From Campylobacter gracilis (GTDB lineage: Bacteria > Campylobacterota > Campylobacteria > Campylobacterales > Campylobacteraceae): a DNA stretch of 64,000 nt. Location: contig NZ_CP012196.1 of the NCBI RefSeq assembly GCF_001190745.1, forward strand, positions 1,674,001-1,738,000, written 5' to 3'. The translations under genes were made by a program, and so were the position numbers. Position 1 is the stretch's first letter, and every line of letters starts with the position of its first letter. Below are positions 25,229 through 33,997 of this stretch, in pieces. The notes under the pieces are model-generated. The model searched no databases. It saw only the letters and a list, made by a program, of their open reading frames with translations, and was not told the origin of the DNA.

Positions 25229-27160
25229 ATGAAATTTTTTAAATTTGCGGTTTTAGCTCTAGTTTTTCCGCTTGCTATGCTTTTTGCGGATACGGATTAT
25301 CGCGCCGAAGCAGCGACGATAAAAGAGAAATTTGCTCAAGCGATCAAGCTTTATGTTGATGGTAACAATTCTGAAGCTAGAAAAATAACCCAAGAGGCGT
25401 ATTTTGGGCATTTTGAAAATCTAGAAGCTGGCATCCGCATAAATTTGGGACAGAAAAAATCCTACGATATGGAGAAGCAATTCGGCGATATCCGTAAAGC
25501 GATCAAGGCGGAAAAGCCGCTAAATGAGATCCAAGCGATGATCGATAATCTAAATCGTGAGATTGATGAGGTTCTGCCTGCGATCGAATCTGGTCATCGT
25601 CTCGTAGCCGAGTATCAAGACGGAGGCGACGGCAGCACTTCTGCGCCAGCCTCAGGCGGGAATTCTGCAGCATCCAGTACAACTTCGCCTTGGATGAGCG
25701 TCTATACGGAATTTAAAACTGAGCTGGATAACGCTAAAGCTGCGTTTGATAAAAAAGACACTGCTGCACTAAAAGCTGCGCTAAATCGCGCGAAATTCGA
25801 TATCTACCGCAACGAACGCCTAGAAGAGGCGGTACGAAAATATGTCTCGTCTCAGACCGATCAATCAATCCAGCAGATCATCGGAAATCTATTGCGCGAG
25901 GATTCAGATACGGACAAATCAAAATTTGACGAAGCGATAAACGCCCTAGATAATCTAGCATTAAAAGCCGTAAATGATTTACCGCAAGAAAGCTACTCCA
26001 TAGCGCCGCAGACTGCGTTAGCACAAAGCGATACTAGTGAGGATGAGGGCAAGGATTTTACGCCGATTGTGCAAAATATCAAAGACAAAATGGCTAAGGT
26101 TTTGCAGCTTTACGAGAGCGGCAAGGTTGATGATGCGATCGACGAGAGCGGCAATATCTACTTCGACGAATACGAAGAGAGCGGTATGGAAAATATCGTC
26201 GGTGCTAAAAATACTCAGCTCAAGCTAGATACCGAAGCAAGCTTTAATAAAATTTCGGCTCTTATGCGCGCGGGCGCTTCCAAAGAGCAGATCGTAGCGG
26301 CGCAAAATATTTTATTTGATCAGCTCACCCAAAGCCTAGAGCTAACGAAGAAATCAAGCAATTGGGATCTATTCTTATACGCGTTTATCATTATCTTGCG
26401 TGAAGGATTTGAAGCGCTCATCATCGTAGCCGCAGTCATCGCTCTACTTATAAAATCCGGCAACTCAAAGCACCTAAATATCGTTTACAGCGCTCTTGGC
26501 GTCGCGGTTGTGCTAAGTATCGCTACAGCTTACGGGCTAAATTATATCTTTGGTAGCGAAAATGCAGGACAAACGCGCGAAGTGATGGAGGGCGCGGTGA
26601 TGTTAATCGCCGTAGTTCTGCTATTTTACGTGGGCTTTTGGCTTCTTTCAAATGCAAGCTCCAAAAAGTGGAGCGCCTATATCCAAGGTCAAATTTCAAA
26701 CAGCCTAAGCTCAGGCGATAGCAAGATGCTTTGGTGGACGGTATTTTTAGCGGTTTATCGCGAGGGCGCAGAGACGGTGCTATTTTATCTGGCACTACTT
26801 TTCGATGCTAAAAGTCCGGCAGCTACTAGCATGGTAGCAGCAGGCTTTGTAGCTGGTCTAGCGGCTCTTATTATAGTTTATATCGTCATCAAAAAATTCT
26901 CGCTTAAAATCGCTATCAAGCCATTTTTCATCGCTACATCAGTCATCATATTTTATATGTCCGTCGTATTCGTGGGCAAGGGCGTGATGGAGCTAGTCGA
27001 GGGCAAGGTATTCGTGCCTACCGTAATAGACGGGCTTCCAACGATTACGTGGATCGGATTTTATCCTTACGTCCAGAGCCTCGTGCCGCAGGCGGTGATG
27101 ATCGTGCTTTTGATCGTAGGAATTTTAATCTTAAAAAATAAGCAAAAAAACAAATCTTAA
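25229..27160 (+). CDS. FTR1-family iron permease (FtrA/EfeU/Cj1658-like)
   Basis: A 643-residue inner-membrane protein. A signal peptide (about 1-20) leads into a long helical periplasmic domain (to about 370, with two internally similar halves: TIKEKFAQAIKLYVDGN and IKDKMAKVLQLYESGK). A seven-helix FTR1 permease follows, with the iron-coordinating REGFE (391-395) and REGAE (511-515). It imports iron together with P19, encoded 14 nt downstream. Gene order through the thioredoxin matches what I recall as Cj1658-Cj1664 of C. jejuni. Confidence 0.93.
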   Translation: MKFFKFAVLALVFPLAMLFADTDYRAEAATIKEKFAQAIKLYVDGNNSEARKITQEAYFGHFENLEAGIRINLGQKKSYDMEKQFGDIRKAIKAEKPLNEIQAMIDNLNREIDEVLPAIESGHRLVAEYQDGGDGSTSAPASGGNSAASSTTSPWMSVYTEFKTELDNAKAAFDKKDTAALKAALNRAKFDIYRNERLEEAVRKYVSSQTDQSIQQIIGNLLREDSDTDKSKFDEAINALDNLALKAVNDLPQESYSIAPQTALAQSDTSEDEGKDFTPIVQNIKDKMAKVLQLYESGKVDDAIDESGNIYFDEYEESGMENIVGAKNTQLKLDTEASFNKISALMRAGASKEQIVAAQNILFDQLTQSLELTKKSSNWDLFLYAFIIILREGFEALIIVAAVIALLIKSGNSKHLNIVYSALGVAVVLSIATAYGLNYIFGSENAGQTREVMEGAVMLIAVVLLFYVGFWLLSNASSKKWSAYIQGQISNSLSSGDSKMLWWTVFLAVYREGAETVLFYLALLFDAKSPAATSMVAAGFVAGLAALIIVYIVIKKFSLKIAIKPFFIATSVIIFYMSVVFVGKGVMELVEGKVFVPTVIDGLPTITWIGFYPYVQSLVPQAVMIVLLIVGILILKNKQKNKS

Positions 27161-27174
27161 TAAGGAGAGAAAAG

Positions 27175-27696
27175 ATGAAAAAGATTTTTTCAGGTATGTT
27201 GGCGCTAAGCCTAGCCTCTGTTATAGCAATGGCGGGAGAGCATCCGATCGGCGAGCCGATTGAGCAAAATGGAATGGAGATCGCTGCTGTGTATCTTCAG
27301 CCTATCGATATGGAGCCTAAAGGCATTGATCTAGCTCCTAGCAAGGCGGACATCCACCTTGAGGCGGATATCCACGCTATCAAAGGCAACGCAAACGGAT
27401 TTGGCGAGGGCGAGTGGATCCCTTACCTAAAGATCGCTTACGTGCTTAAAAACCTAGACACAGGTAAGATTCAAAAGGGAAATTTCATGCCGATGGTAGC
27501 TAGCGACGGCCCTCACTACGGCGCCAATATCAAGATGGTAAACGGCGTAGGCAACTACGAGTTAACCTACAACATCGAAAATCCAAGCGCCAACGGATTC
27601 GGCCGCCACGCGGACAAAGCGACCGGCGTAGGCAAATGGTGGGAGCCGTTCTCGGTTAAATACACCTTCCAATACACAGGCGCTCCTAAAGAGTAA
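27175..27696 (+). CDS. p19: P19 periplasmic iron-binding protein
   Basis: A 173-residue periplasmic protein of the P19/Tp34 family, with a signal peptide (about 1-20). The copper/iron ligand segments are IDMEPKG, DIHLEADIHA, HYGANIKMV and GFGRHADKATGVGKWWEPF. In C. jejuni P19 is iron-repressed and needed for growth in iron limitation, handing iron to the FTR1-like permease. Strong AAGGAG ribosome site. A GC-rich hairpin follows, so the remaining genes may be expressed at a lower level. Confidence 0.95.
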   Translation: MKKIFSGMLALSLASVIAMAGEHPIGEPIEQNGMEIAAVYLQPIDMEPKGIDLAPSKADIHLEADIHAIKGNANGFGEGEWIPYLKIAYVLKNLDTGKIQKGNFMPMVASDGPHYGANIKMVNGVGNYELTYNIENPSANGFGRHADKATGVGKWWEPFSVKYTFQYTGAPKE

Positions 27697-27705
27697 TCAT
27701 AGCTG

Positions 27706-27733
27706 GCTCCGCCGAGTCCGTTTTCGGCGGAGC
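27706..27733 (+). terminator. Hairpin after p19
   Basis: GCTCCGCCGA (27706-27715) pairs perfectly with TCGGCGGAGC (27724-27733) over an 8-nt loop, 9 bp after the p19 stop. There is no clear T-run, so it may be a partial terminator or mRNA-protecting structure rather than a full stop. Confidence 0.55.
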
Positions 27734-28122
27734 TCTAGCGGTATTGGGTTTAGCCGCACGCTTTAAATTTAAGGCGGTTAAATTTAGCCCATTTAAAATT
27801 TAATCGCTACGCCGCAGCCAAAGCGCATCGTTTTTGCTTTAATGCGTTTAAGCTTACGAATGTTTTAAGCACAAAGTGGCAAAATTTTAAAATTTCAAGA
27901 GGCTTGGAATTTTAAAATTTTAAATTTAGCTCGCCGCAAGGGTGAGACAAAACCAAAGCAAGAGCGAGGCGAAATTTTTCTTTGCGGGCGGCTCTTATTG
28001 CTGCGAACTTTTTGCAAGCGGATTTGAAATTTTAAAATTTACAAAACGGCGTAGGTTTTAAAATTTTAAAATTTAAGCAATTATAGGCGATTTACGCGCA
28101 TTAGGCTCAATGAGGATTTTTG
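27734..28122. other. Spacer between p19 and the DUF2318 gene
   Basis: About 390 bp of AAATTT/AAAATTTTAAAATTT words with no gene. A TGAGGA ribosome site at 28111-28116 serves the next start. Confidence 0.6.
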
Positions 28123-29541
28123 ATGACGATATTTTTTTATCACGTTAGCTTGGCTCTATTTCCGCTCGCGTTTTTAAGCGCGTATCTGGGCGGCAGGCGC
28201 TTTATCAGCGTATCATTTTTGCCCGCGCTTTTGGGGGCTACGTTCGGGGTGCTGTGCTTTAGCGCGTTTGCGCGCTCGGCAAGCACCGATACGGGCAAGA
28301 TTATATTTGACGCGCTCGCGCTTTTAGCGATGCTCGCGCTACTGCTTGCATTTAAGCTTAAGCGTTTTTATCTCACCGCCGCAGTTATTTTTGCTCTTGG
28401 TTGCGCGTATGGATTTGAATACCGCTTCATAGGGATGAATTTTAAAATTTTCTCCGGCGAGCTGCTGGACAGCTTCAGCCTAACCAACCTCTTCATGGCG
28501 GTTTTAGGTGCGCTGGCGCTAATTTTATTCTATTTTATTTATCGCTCAGCTCTAGCGCGCGCGAGCAGAGGCGCAAGGCTGGCGTCATTCGTCATCGTGT
28601 GGGCGTTTGCCTTTATCGCTAAAATCGGCTTTTTAGGCCTTGATCTGCGCCAGGCGGATGCACCGAAAGCGCTAGCTGCGAAGGGTTTTGAAGGGCTTTC
28701 AAACGCGATCGGCTCGTCCGAATTTCTAAGCGTCATCGCTAAAATCATCCACTACAATAACTCCTATCTGACGCTAGCTCTTTGCCTTATAGCCGCGTTA
28801 ATTGCGCTGCTTACGGCATTTCGTGCGCCAAGCCGAGTACCTCGCGAAGCGGGCATTATAAAATTTAGAGAGGTTAAGGCGGGCAGATTCGCTATTTTTA
28901 GAGATTTTAGCCTGATCTTATCGCTTGGGATTTTAATCAGCTTTTTGGGGCTTTATTATATCTTGGTTGCTTCAAAACCGCCTACGATCGATGAGCCTAA
29001 GATTATCGAGCCGCAAGGCGCGGAATTCGTAATCGATGCAAACATCGTAAAGGACGGCAAGCTGCACCGCTTTGCCTACGTTACCGACGACGGGCATAAG
29101 GTCAGGTTTTTTATATTAAACCGCTTCACGGACAAATTTGCCCCGGTCGCGGTTTTTGACGCGTGCTCGATCTGCGGCGATATGGGCTACATTAAAAAAG
29201 GCGACGAGCTCATCTGCATCGCTTGCAACGTGCGGATATTTTTGCCGAGCGTCGGCAAGCTGGGCGGCTGCAACCCGATCCCGCTGGATTATAAGCTAGA
29301 GGGGCAAAATATCGTTATCGCGCTTAAGACGATTGAGGATGGCGCGTCCTATTTCTCGGAGATCGTGGATAAAAAGGTGATCGATCCGGTCAGTAGAAAA
29401 GAAATTTTAAACACCTCTAAATTTAGCTATCTTTACTACGGACGCACATACTTTTTCGAAAGTGAAGCGAATGCAAACGCCTTCACCGCGCACCCCGAGC
29501 GTTATGTAGATGAAAACGGCACGCTAAAGGAGCTTAAATAA
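28123..29541 (+). CDS. DUF2318 Fe-S-type membrane protein of the P19 system
   Basis: About 472 residues. Roughly ten membrane helices in the first 300 residues, then a periplasmic DUF2318 domain with the cysteine set ACSICGDMGY, CIACNV and GGCNPIPL (about 347-390), probably metal-binding. A C-terminal segment with YYGRTYFFESEANANAFTAHPERY resembles a YHS-like metal-site domain. I used the ATG at 28123, 7 nt after GAGG; a TTG one codon earlier is also in frame. In C. jejuni the homologue (Cj1660) lies in the same cluster. The stop overlaps the next start (TAATG). Confidence 0.87.
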   Translation: MTIFFYHVSLALFPLAFLSAYLGGRRFISVSFLPALLGATFGVLCFSAFARSASTDTGKIIFDALALLAMLALLLAFKLKRFYLTAAVIFALGCAYGFEYRFIGMNFKIFSGELLDSFSLTNLFMAVLGALALILFYFIYRSALARASRGARLASFVIVWAFAFIAKIGFLGLDLRQADAPKALAAKGFEGLSNAIGSSEFLSVIAKIIHYNNSYLTLALCLIAALIALLTAFRAPSRVPREAGIIKFREVKAGRFAIFRDFSLILSLGILISFLGLYYILVASKPPTIDEPKIIEPQGAEFVIDANIVKDGKLHRFAYVTDDGHKVRFFILNRFTDKFAPVAVFDACSICGDMGYIKKGDELICIACNVRIFLPSVGKLGGCNPIPLDYKLEGQNIVIALKTIEDGASYFSEIVDKKVIDPVSRKEILNTSKFSYLYYGRTYFFESEANANAFTAHPERYVDENGTLKELK

Positions 29542-30785
29542 TGTTTTTACGCATCATCAAATCCTCCATTTTAAACTCCAGGGATAGCAAAATTTTAGCG
29601 TTTTTGACCATATTTTTATCGGTCTCGCTAATCGCTTGCATGCTAAATATCACGCTAAAAATCGGCGATCAGGTCGCTAAGGAGCTACGCAGCTACGGCT
29701 CGAATATCGTCGTGCTGCCGCGCTCGCAAAGCCTAAGTATCGAGATCGGCGGGCGCGAATACTCTCCGCTTAAAAACGACGATTTCTTAAAAGAGAGCGA
29801 TCTGCATAAGATCAAAGAAATTTTTTGGCGCAACAATATCACCGCCTTTGCGCCCTTTTTGACTACCCGCACGGGAGATTACGACGTCGTGGGAACCTAC
29901 TTCGAAAAGGACGTAGGCGTTAGCGATGAGCCTGATTTCAGATCGGGCGTGCGCTCGCTCTATCCGTTTTGGAGCGTAGAGGGGCAGTGGGTAAAAGACG
30001 GCGCCGAGAATGAGGTGCTTGCAGGCGACGGGCTTGGGCTAAAGATCGGCGATACGGTTAAGCTTGGAGATTATGAGGTTAAAGTCGTTGGGATTTTGCA
30101 CGGCGCGGAGGATGAAGCTAAAAAGCTAATCGCAAATTTATCGCTAGTGCAAAAGCTAACGCACAAAGAGGGTCTCATCGCCAAGGCAGAAGTTAGCGCC
30201 ATGACGATCCCCGAAGACGATCTGTCCGTAAAGGCAAGAAGGAGCCTCGATAATCTAGACGCCACAGAATACGACACCTGGTATTGCTCGGCATACGTAA
30301 GCTCCATCGCATATCAGATCACCGAGGAGTATCCAAACGCAAGCGCCAAGGCGGTGCTTAGCGTCAGCGAAGCTCAAAGCGGCATCACGAAGAAGATTCA
30401 AAATTTAATGGGCGTCGTAAGCATTCTGTCGCTGCTAATCTCAAGCATCTGCATCACGAGCCTGCTAAGCAGCGAAATTTACAAGCGTAAAAAGGAGATC
30501 GGCTTGCTTAAGGCGCTGGGAGCGAGCAATTTTATGATCTATATCCAGTTCGCCGCTGAAATTTTCGTCATCTGTATAGCAAGCTCACTCGTGGGTGCAG
30601 TCGTGGGCTACGCGCTTAGCTGGGCGATCGCGTATCAAATTTTTGGCTCATTCATCGGCGTGTCGCTGATGGTCTTTCCGCTTAGCATCGTCTTTGGACT
30701 TCTTATTTGCATTATCGGCTCGATCTTACCGCTACGCGGAGTGATCAAGCTACTGCCTGCGGAGGTGCTTTATGGTAGGAAATAA
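29541..30785 (+). CDS. ABC transporter permease (FtsX/MacB type), first of pair
   Basis: A 414-residue permease: one N-terminal helix (about 17-37), a MacB-like periplasmic domain of about 240 residues (YGSNIVVLPRSQSLSIEIGG, DGLGLKIGDTVKLGDYEVKVVGI), then three C-terminal helices with the FtsX coupling segment KRKKEIGLLKALGASNFMI. Such mechanotransmission systems act on periplasmic partners rather than moving a substrate through the membrane. Overlaps its neighbours on both sides; acts with the next permease and the ATPase in the P19 system. Confidence 0.9.
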   Translation: MFLRIIKSSILNSRDSKILAFLTIFLSVSLIACMLNITLKIGDQVAKELRSYGSNIVVLPRSQSLSIEIGGREYSPLKNDDFLKESDLHKIKEIFWRNNITAFAPFLTTRTGDYDVVGTYFEKDVGVSDEPDFRSGVRSLYPFWSVEGQWVKDGAENEVLAGDGLGLKIGDTVKLGDYEVKVVGILHGAEDEAKKLIANLSLVQKLTHKEGLIAKAEVSAMTIPEDDLSVKARRSLDNLDATEYDTWYCSAYVSSIAYQITEEYPNASAKAVLSVSEAQSGITKKIQNLMGVVSILSLLISSICITSLLSSEIYKRKKEIGLLKALGASNFMIYIQFAAEIFVICIASSLVGAVVGYALSWAIAYQIFGSFIGVSLMVFPLSIVFGLLICIIGSILPLRGVIKLLPAEVLYGRK

Positions 30786-31905
30786 CGGAGCGTTTTTCAG
30801 AGGCGCGATCTTTAAAAGTATCATCAACAGCGGTATCCGCAGCTTCGTGATTTTCGTCGCGATAATGCTAGGCAGCGCAGTTTGCGCGGCGTTCGTAAAT
30901 ATCTACGCCGACATCGATAAAAAGGTCGCCAGCGAGTTAAACAGCTATGGCGCAAATTTAATCGTAAGCCCTGCGAATTTAGAAAATTCCCATATGGACG
31001 AAGCGGCACTCGATGCAAAATTTGCCAAAATTCCAGCTCTAAAAAGCGCGAATAAATACCTTTTCGGCAGCGCAAATTTAGGCGTAAACTCAGGCATCAT
31101 CATGGGGGTAAATTTCTCCTCTCTGCGTGATACGATGCCGTTTTTGGATCTCAAAGAGGGCTCGTTTATAGGCGTGGATTTCGACGATAAAAACGCGCTC
31201 ATCGGGCAGGATCTCGCCAAACTTTTGGGCGCGAAGCTCGGCGATAGTATCGAGATCACGCCGATCGGCTCAAACGAAACGAGCAAGGTAAAGATAAAAG
31301 GCATCGTCTATGACGGGCAGAAAGAGGACGGCATGCTGCTAATCTCGCTGCCGCTGGCGCAAAAAATTTTAAATCAGCCTGCGCAGGTAAATTACGCCGA
31401 AGCGATCGTAAGCGGCGATTTTAAGCAGCTTAGCGAAATTTCAAAAAGCCTGAGCGATGCGCAGATGAGCTTTGCGCCGATCGGCAAGGTATCCAAGACC
31501 CAAGGCATCATCTTAAATAAAATCAAGCTTTTGATGCTTCTTATCGGCATTACGATCCTTCTGATCACTTCGGTCTGCATCAACACGAGCCTTAGCTCGA
31601 TCTTGCTTTCGCGGATCAAAGAGTTCGCGCTCATCCGCGCAATCGGCGCGAGCAAGCAAAATTTGCTTCACCTGATCCTGAGTGAAATTTTAACCGTCTG
31701 CGTTGCAGGCTCGCTAGCTGGAGTATTCGTGGGATACCTGCTCGCGATCTTGCTCGGGCATCTGATATTTTCAAGCAGCGTGGATTTTAGGCTAATCAGC
31801 CTCTTTGCGGCGGTCGCGCTGAGCCTGATTTTTGCGCTCGCGGCAAGCTATTATCCGATCAAAAAGGCGCTGAATCCAAATTTAGCGAATCTATTAAGGG
31901 AATGA
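30772..31905 (+). CDS. ABC transporter permease (FtsX/MacB type), second of pair
   Basis: A 377-residue paralogue of the preceding permease, with the same one-plus-three helix layout. Conserved pieces are NSYGANLIVSPANLENS, GAKLGDSIEITPIGSN (periplasmic domain) and RIKEFALIRAIGASKQNLLHLILSE (cytoplasmic coupling segment). It starts 14 nt inside the upstream gene and ends 1 nt before the ATPase start, so all three subunits are made together. Together they should form a heterodimeric permease. Confidence 0.9.
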   Translation: MVGNNGAFFRGAIFKSIINSGIRSFVIFVAIMLGSAVCAAFVNIYADIDKKVASELNSYGANLIVSPANLENSHMDEAALDAKFAKIPALKSANKYLFGSANLGVNSGIIMGVNFSSLRDTMPFLDLKEGSFIGVDFDDKNALIGQDLAKLLGAKLGDSIEITPIGSNETSKVKIKGIVYDGQKEDGMLLISLPLAQKILNQPAQVNYAEAIVSGDFKQLSEISKSLSDAQMSFAPIGKVSKTQGIILNKIKLLMLLIGITILLITSVCINTSLSSILLSRIKEFALIRAIGASKQNLLHLILSEILTVCVAGSLAGVFVGYLLAILLGHLIFSSSVDFRLISLFAAVALSLIFALAASYYPIKKALNPNLANLLRE

Positions 31906-31906
31906 C

Positions 31907-32809
31907 ATGGAAATTTTAAAATTTGAAGGTATCTGCAAATACTTCGGCGAGGTCAAGGCTCTCGATAATATCAGCTTCGACGTTTTAAGCGGCGAGTGGG
32001 TCAGCATAATGGGCCCAAGCGGCAGCGGCAAAAGCACGCTCGTAAATATCCTAAGCCTGATGGACACCCCCACTGCGGGCAGATATATCCTAGGCGGAGC
32101 CGACGCGAGCGCGCTAAACGACGAGCAAATTTTAGAATTTCGCCGCAAAAAGATCGGCCTCGTGTTTCAGCAGTTTCACCTAATCCCTTACCTAACGGCC
32201 GTTGAAAACGTCATGTTAAATCAATACTACCACAGCTGCGTGGACGAGGGCAGTGCCAAGGCAGCACTTGAGAAAGTAGGGCTCGGACACCGCATCACGC
32301 ACCGCCCTAGCGAGCTTAGTGGCGGCGAGCAGCAGCGTGTCTGCATCGCGCGCGCACTCATCAATGATCCCGACATCATCATCGCGGATGAACCTACGGG
32401 CAACCTCGACGAGGCCAACGAGCGCGTGGTTTTGCAGCTCTTTCAGACGCTTCGTAGCGAGGGCAAGACGCTGCTTTTGGTCACGCACAACGAAGAGCTC
32501 GGCAAATTTGCCGACAAAGTGGTGCGCCTAAGACACGGCAAGCTCGATCGAATAGAACTTTTGGATCAAAGCACGATGAAGCACAATCTCGGCTCGCAGG
32601 ATAAAATTTCAGATCGCAATCCAAACGAAAGCGCTTCGCAAAGCTCTAGCGCCGAAAATTTAAAAGCGAAGAACGGCGATAAAAATTCGAGCACGAATGA
32701 GAAAAATTCCGCTTCGCAAAATTTAGGTGGCGAAGATCAGAGTGCCGAAAATTCTAACGGCGAAAATCAAGGTGCTAAAAATTCAGACGCGCAGAATTCC
32801 GGTGCGTAA
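31907..32809 (+). CDS. ABC transporter ATPase (LolD/MacB type) with long Asn/Ser-rich tail
   Basis: A 300-residue ATPase. Walker A GPSGSGKST begins at about 36, signature LSGGEQQR at about 136, Walker B IIIADEPTGNLDEA at about 157, and the switch His is in LLLVTHNEE. The ATPase proper ends near residue 225. The remaining 75 residues are a low-complexity tail (SSSAENLKAKNGDKNSS, ENSNGENQGAKNSDAQNSGA) encoded by AAAATTC words and unlike normal family members, which are about 220-230 residues. It powers the two FtsX-type permeases of the P19 iron system. Confidence 0.93.
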   Translation: MEILKFEGICKYFGEVKALDNISFDVLSGEWVSIMGPSGSGKSTLVNILSLMDTPTAGRYILGGADASALNDEQILEFRRKKIGLVFQQFHLIPYLTAVENVMLNQYYHSCVDEGSAKAALEKVGLGHRITHRPSELSGGEQQRVCIARALINDPDIIIADEPTGNLDEANERVVLQLFQTLRSEGKTLLLVTHNEELGKFADKVVRLRHGKLDRIELLDQSTMKHNLGSQDKISDRNPNESASQSSSAENLKAKNGDKNSSTNEKNSASQNLGGEDQSAENSNGENQGAKNSDAQNSGA

Positions 32810-33270
32810 AATTTAACTCGCATGATGAAAAATAAAGCTACGTTAAAATTTAAAAATTTCACCGCCCGCTCGCGCTTTTTTTGGGTTCGCACAAAGCTCG
32901 CGCGAGCAGGTGAGATTCTTTGCTGCGCATGTCCCGCCGAAGCTGTTTGTCTCGAAAGATCAAACGCCGTCGCAAAACCGAGCGGAGTGGGTAAAAATTT
33001 AAAAAGTCAAAATTTTAAAAACCGAAACGCTGCGAGTACGAATTGCGAGGCAGGTCGCTACATAGATTTTAGCGCGGATTGCTACACGGATCGAGACATA
33101 AATTTCAACGCATACCGCGATATAAATTCTAGCGCAGATCGCGGCATGTGTCACGGCATAAATTCTAATACGGATCGCGATATAAATTCCGGCAGAGATC
33201 GCGCCGTAAATTTTAAAATTTCAAACGCAAATTTAAAGGCCGATTTAGCGCGCCCGAAGGCGAGTTTTAG
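32580..33270. repeat. Direct-repeat partner of 11350-12072: ATPase tail plus spacer
   Basis: This stretch and the region around 11350-12072 are in the same orientation and clearly homologous. The best-matching part begins at the word GACGCGCAGAATTCCG. A 150-codon open frame (32822-33274) crosses it and ends at the thioredoxin start. It is rich in Asn, Asp and Arg and contains degenerate 24-bp repeats (33070-33215; D(R/Y)DINSSA in translation). I cannot find a ribosome site or domain for that frame and do not call it a gene. Confidence 0.65.
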
Positions 33271-33765
33271 ATGATAAAATTTTTAAATCTAAAAGTTACT
33301 GCCGCTGTGCTCGCGCTGCTACTCGCAGGCTGCGACGGATGGAAGCACCATCTAAGCAGCGACGGTACCTCGCTCGCCTCCAAGTTCGACCCCTCCGAGC
33401 GCACACTAAAGATCGAGGGCAACGACAAGCCGTTTGTGCTGTTTTTCTATACTAGCGGCTGCGGCGCGTGCAAAGCCCAAGTGCCCGCGCTAAACGAGCT
33501 GCAAGCTAACGGCGACGCGCTGATTATCGGCATTCTAGGCGATGGTAAAGGCTTAGAAGCCGACGCCGCGATCGCTCGTGAAAAGGGGATAAAATTCCCA
33601 AGCGTCAGCGGCGCAAACTCCGTAAAATACTTTGAAACCATCGTAGGCGGCATTTTCGGCACCCCCACGTCGGTGATCTACGATAAGAACGGCAAAGCGG
33701 TCAAAAAACTCATCGGCCTCTACCCCAAATCCGCCTTCGAAACGCAGCTCAAGCTTATGAATTAA
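33271..33765 (+). CDS. TlpA/ResA-like thioredoxin lipoprotein of the P19 system
   Basis: A 164-residue lipoprotein: signal peptide with lipobox LLAGC (Cys21), then a thioredoxin fold with CGAC active site (C64, C67) and cis-proline loop GTPTS near residue 133. Periplasmic and membrane-anchored, it probably reduces or oxidises cysteines of partner proteins such as the DUF2318 protein. In C. jejuni two thioredoxin-like genes (Cj1664, Cj1665) follow the ATPase; here one intact gene follows, and a broken duplicate sits at 12073. Confidence 0.92.
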   Translation: MIKFLNLKVTAAVLALLLAGCDGWKHHLSSDGTSLASKFDPSERTLKIEGNDKPFVLFFYTSGCGACKAQVPALNELQANGDALIIGILGDGKGLEADAAIAREKGIKFPSVSGANSVKYFETIVGGIFGTPTSVIYDKNGKAVKKLIGLYPKSAFETQLKLMN

Positions 33766-33997
33766 CGAGCAGAATTTGATGCAGCCAGCTTTTGCGGCGG
33801 CGGATTGCAAATACCCACTAAAATTAACACTTCGAGTTTAAAATTTCTTTCAACTTGCAGATGCCTTTGCATTTAAATTTCAAAATTTAGGCGCGTAGAG
33901 GTTTTAAGTATTCGCCGAGTTTTGCTAAAATTAGCTTTGTCATTAAGCTGCTTAAAGGACTAAAAAGCGGCAATATTAAAACAGAAAGGATACTTCA

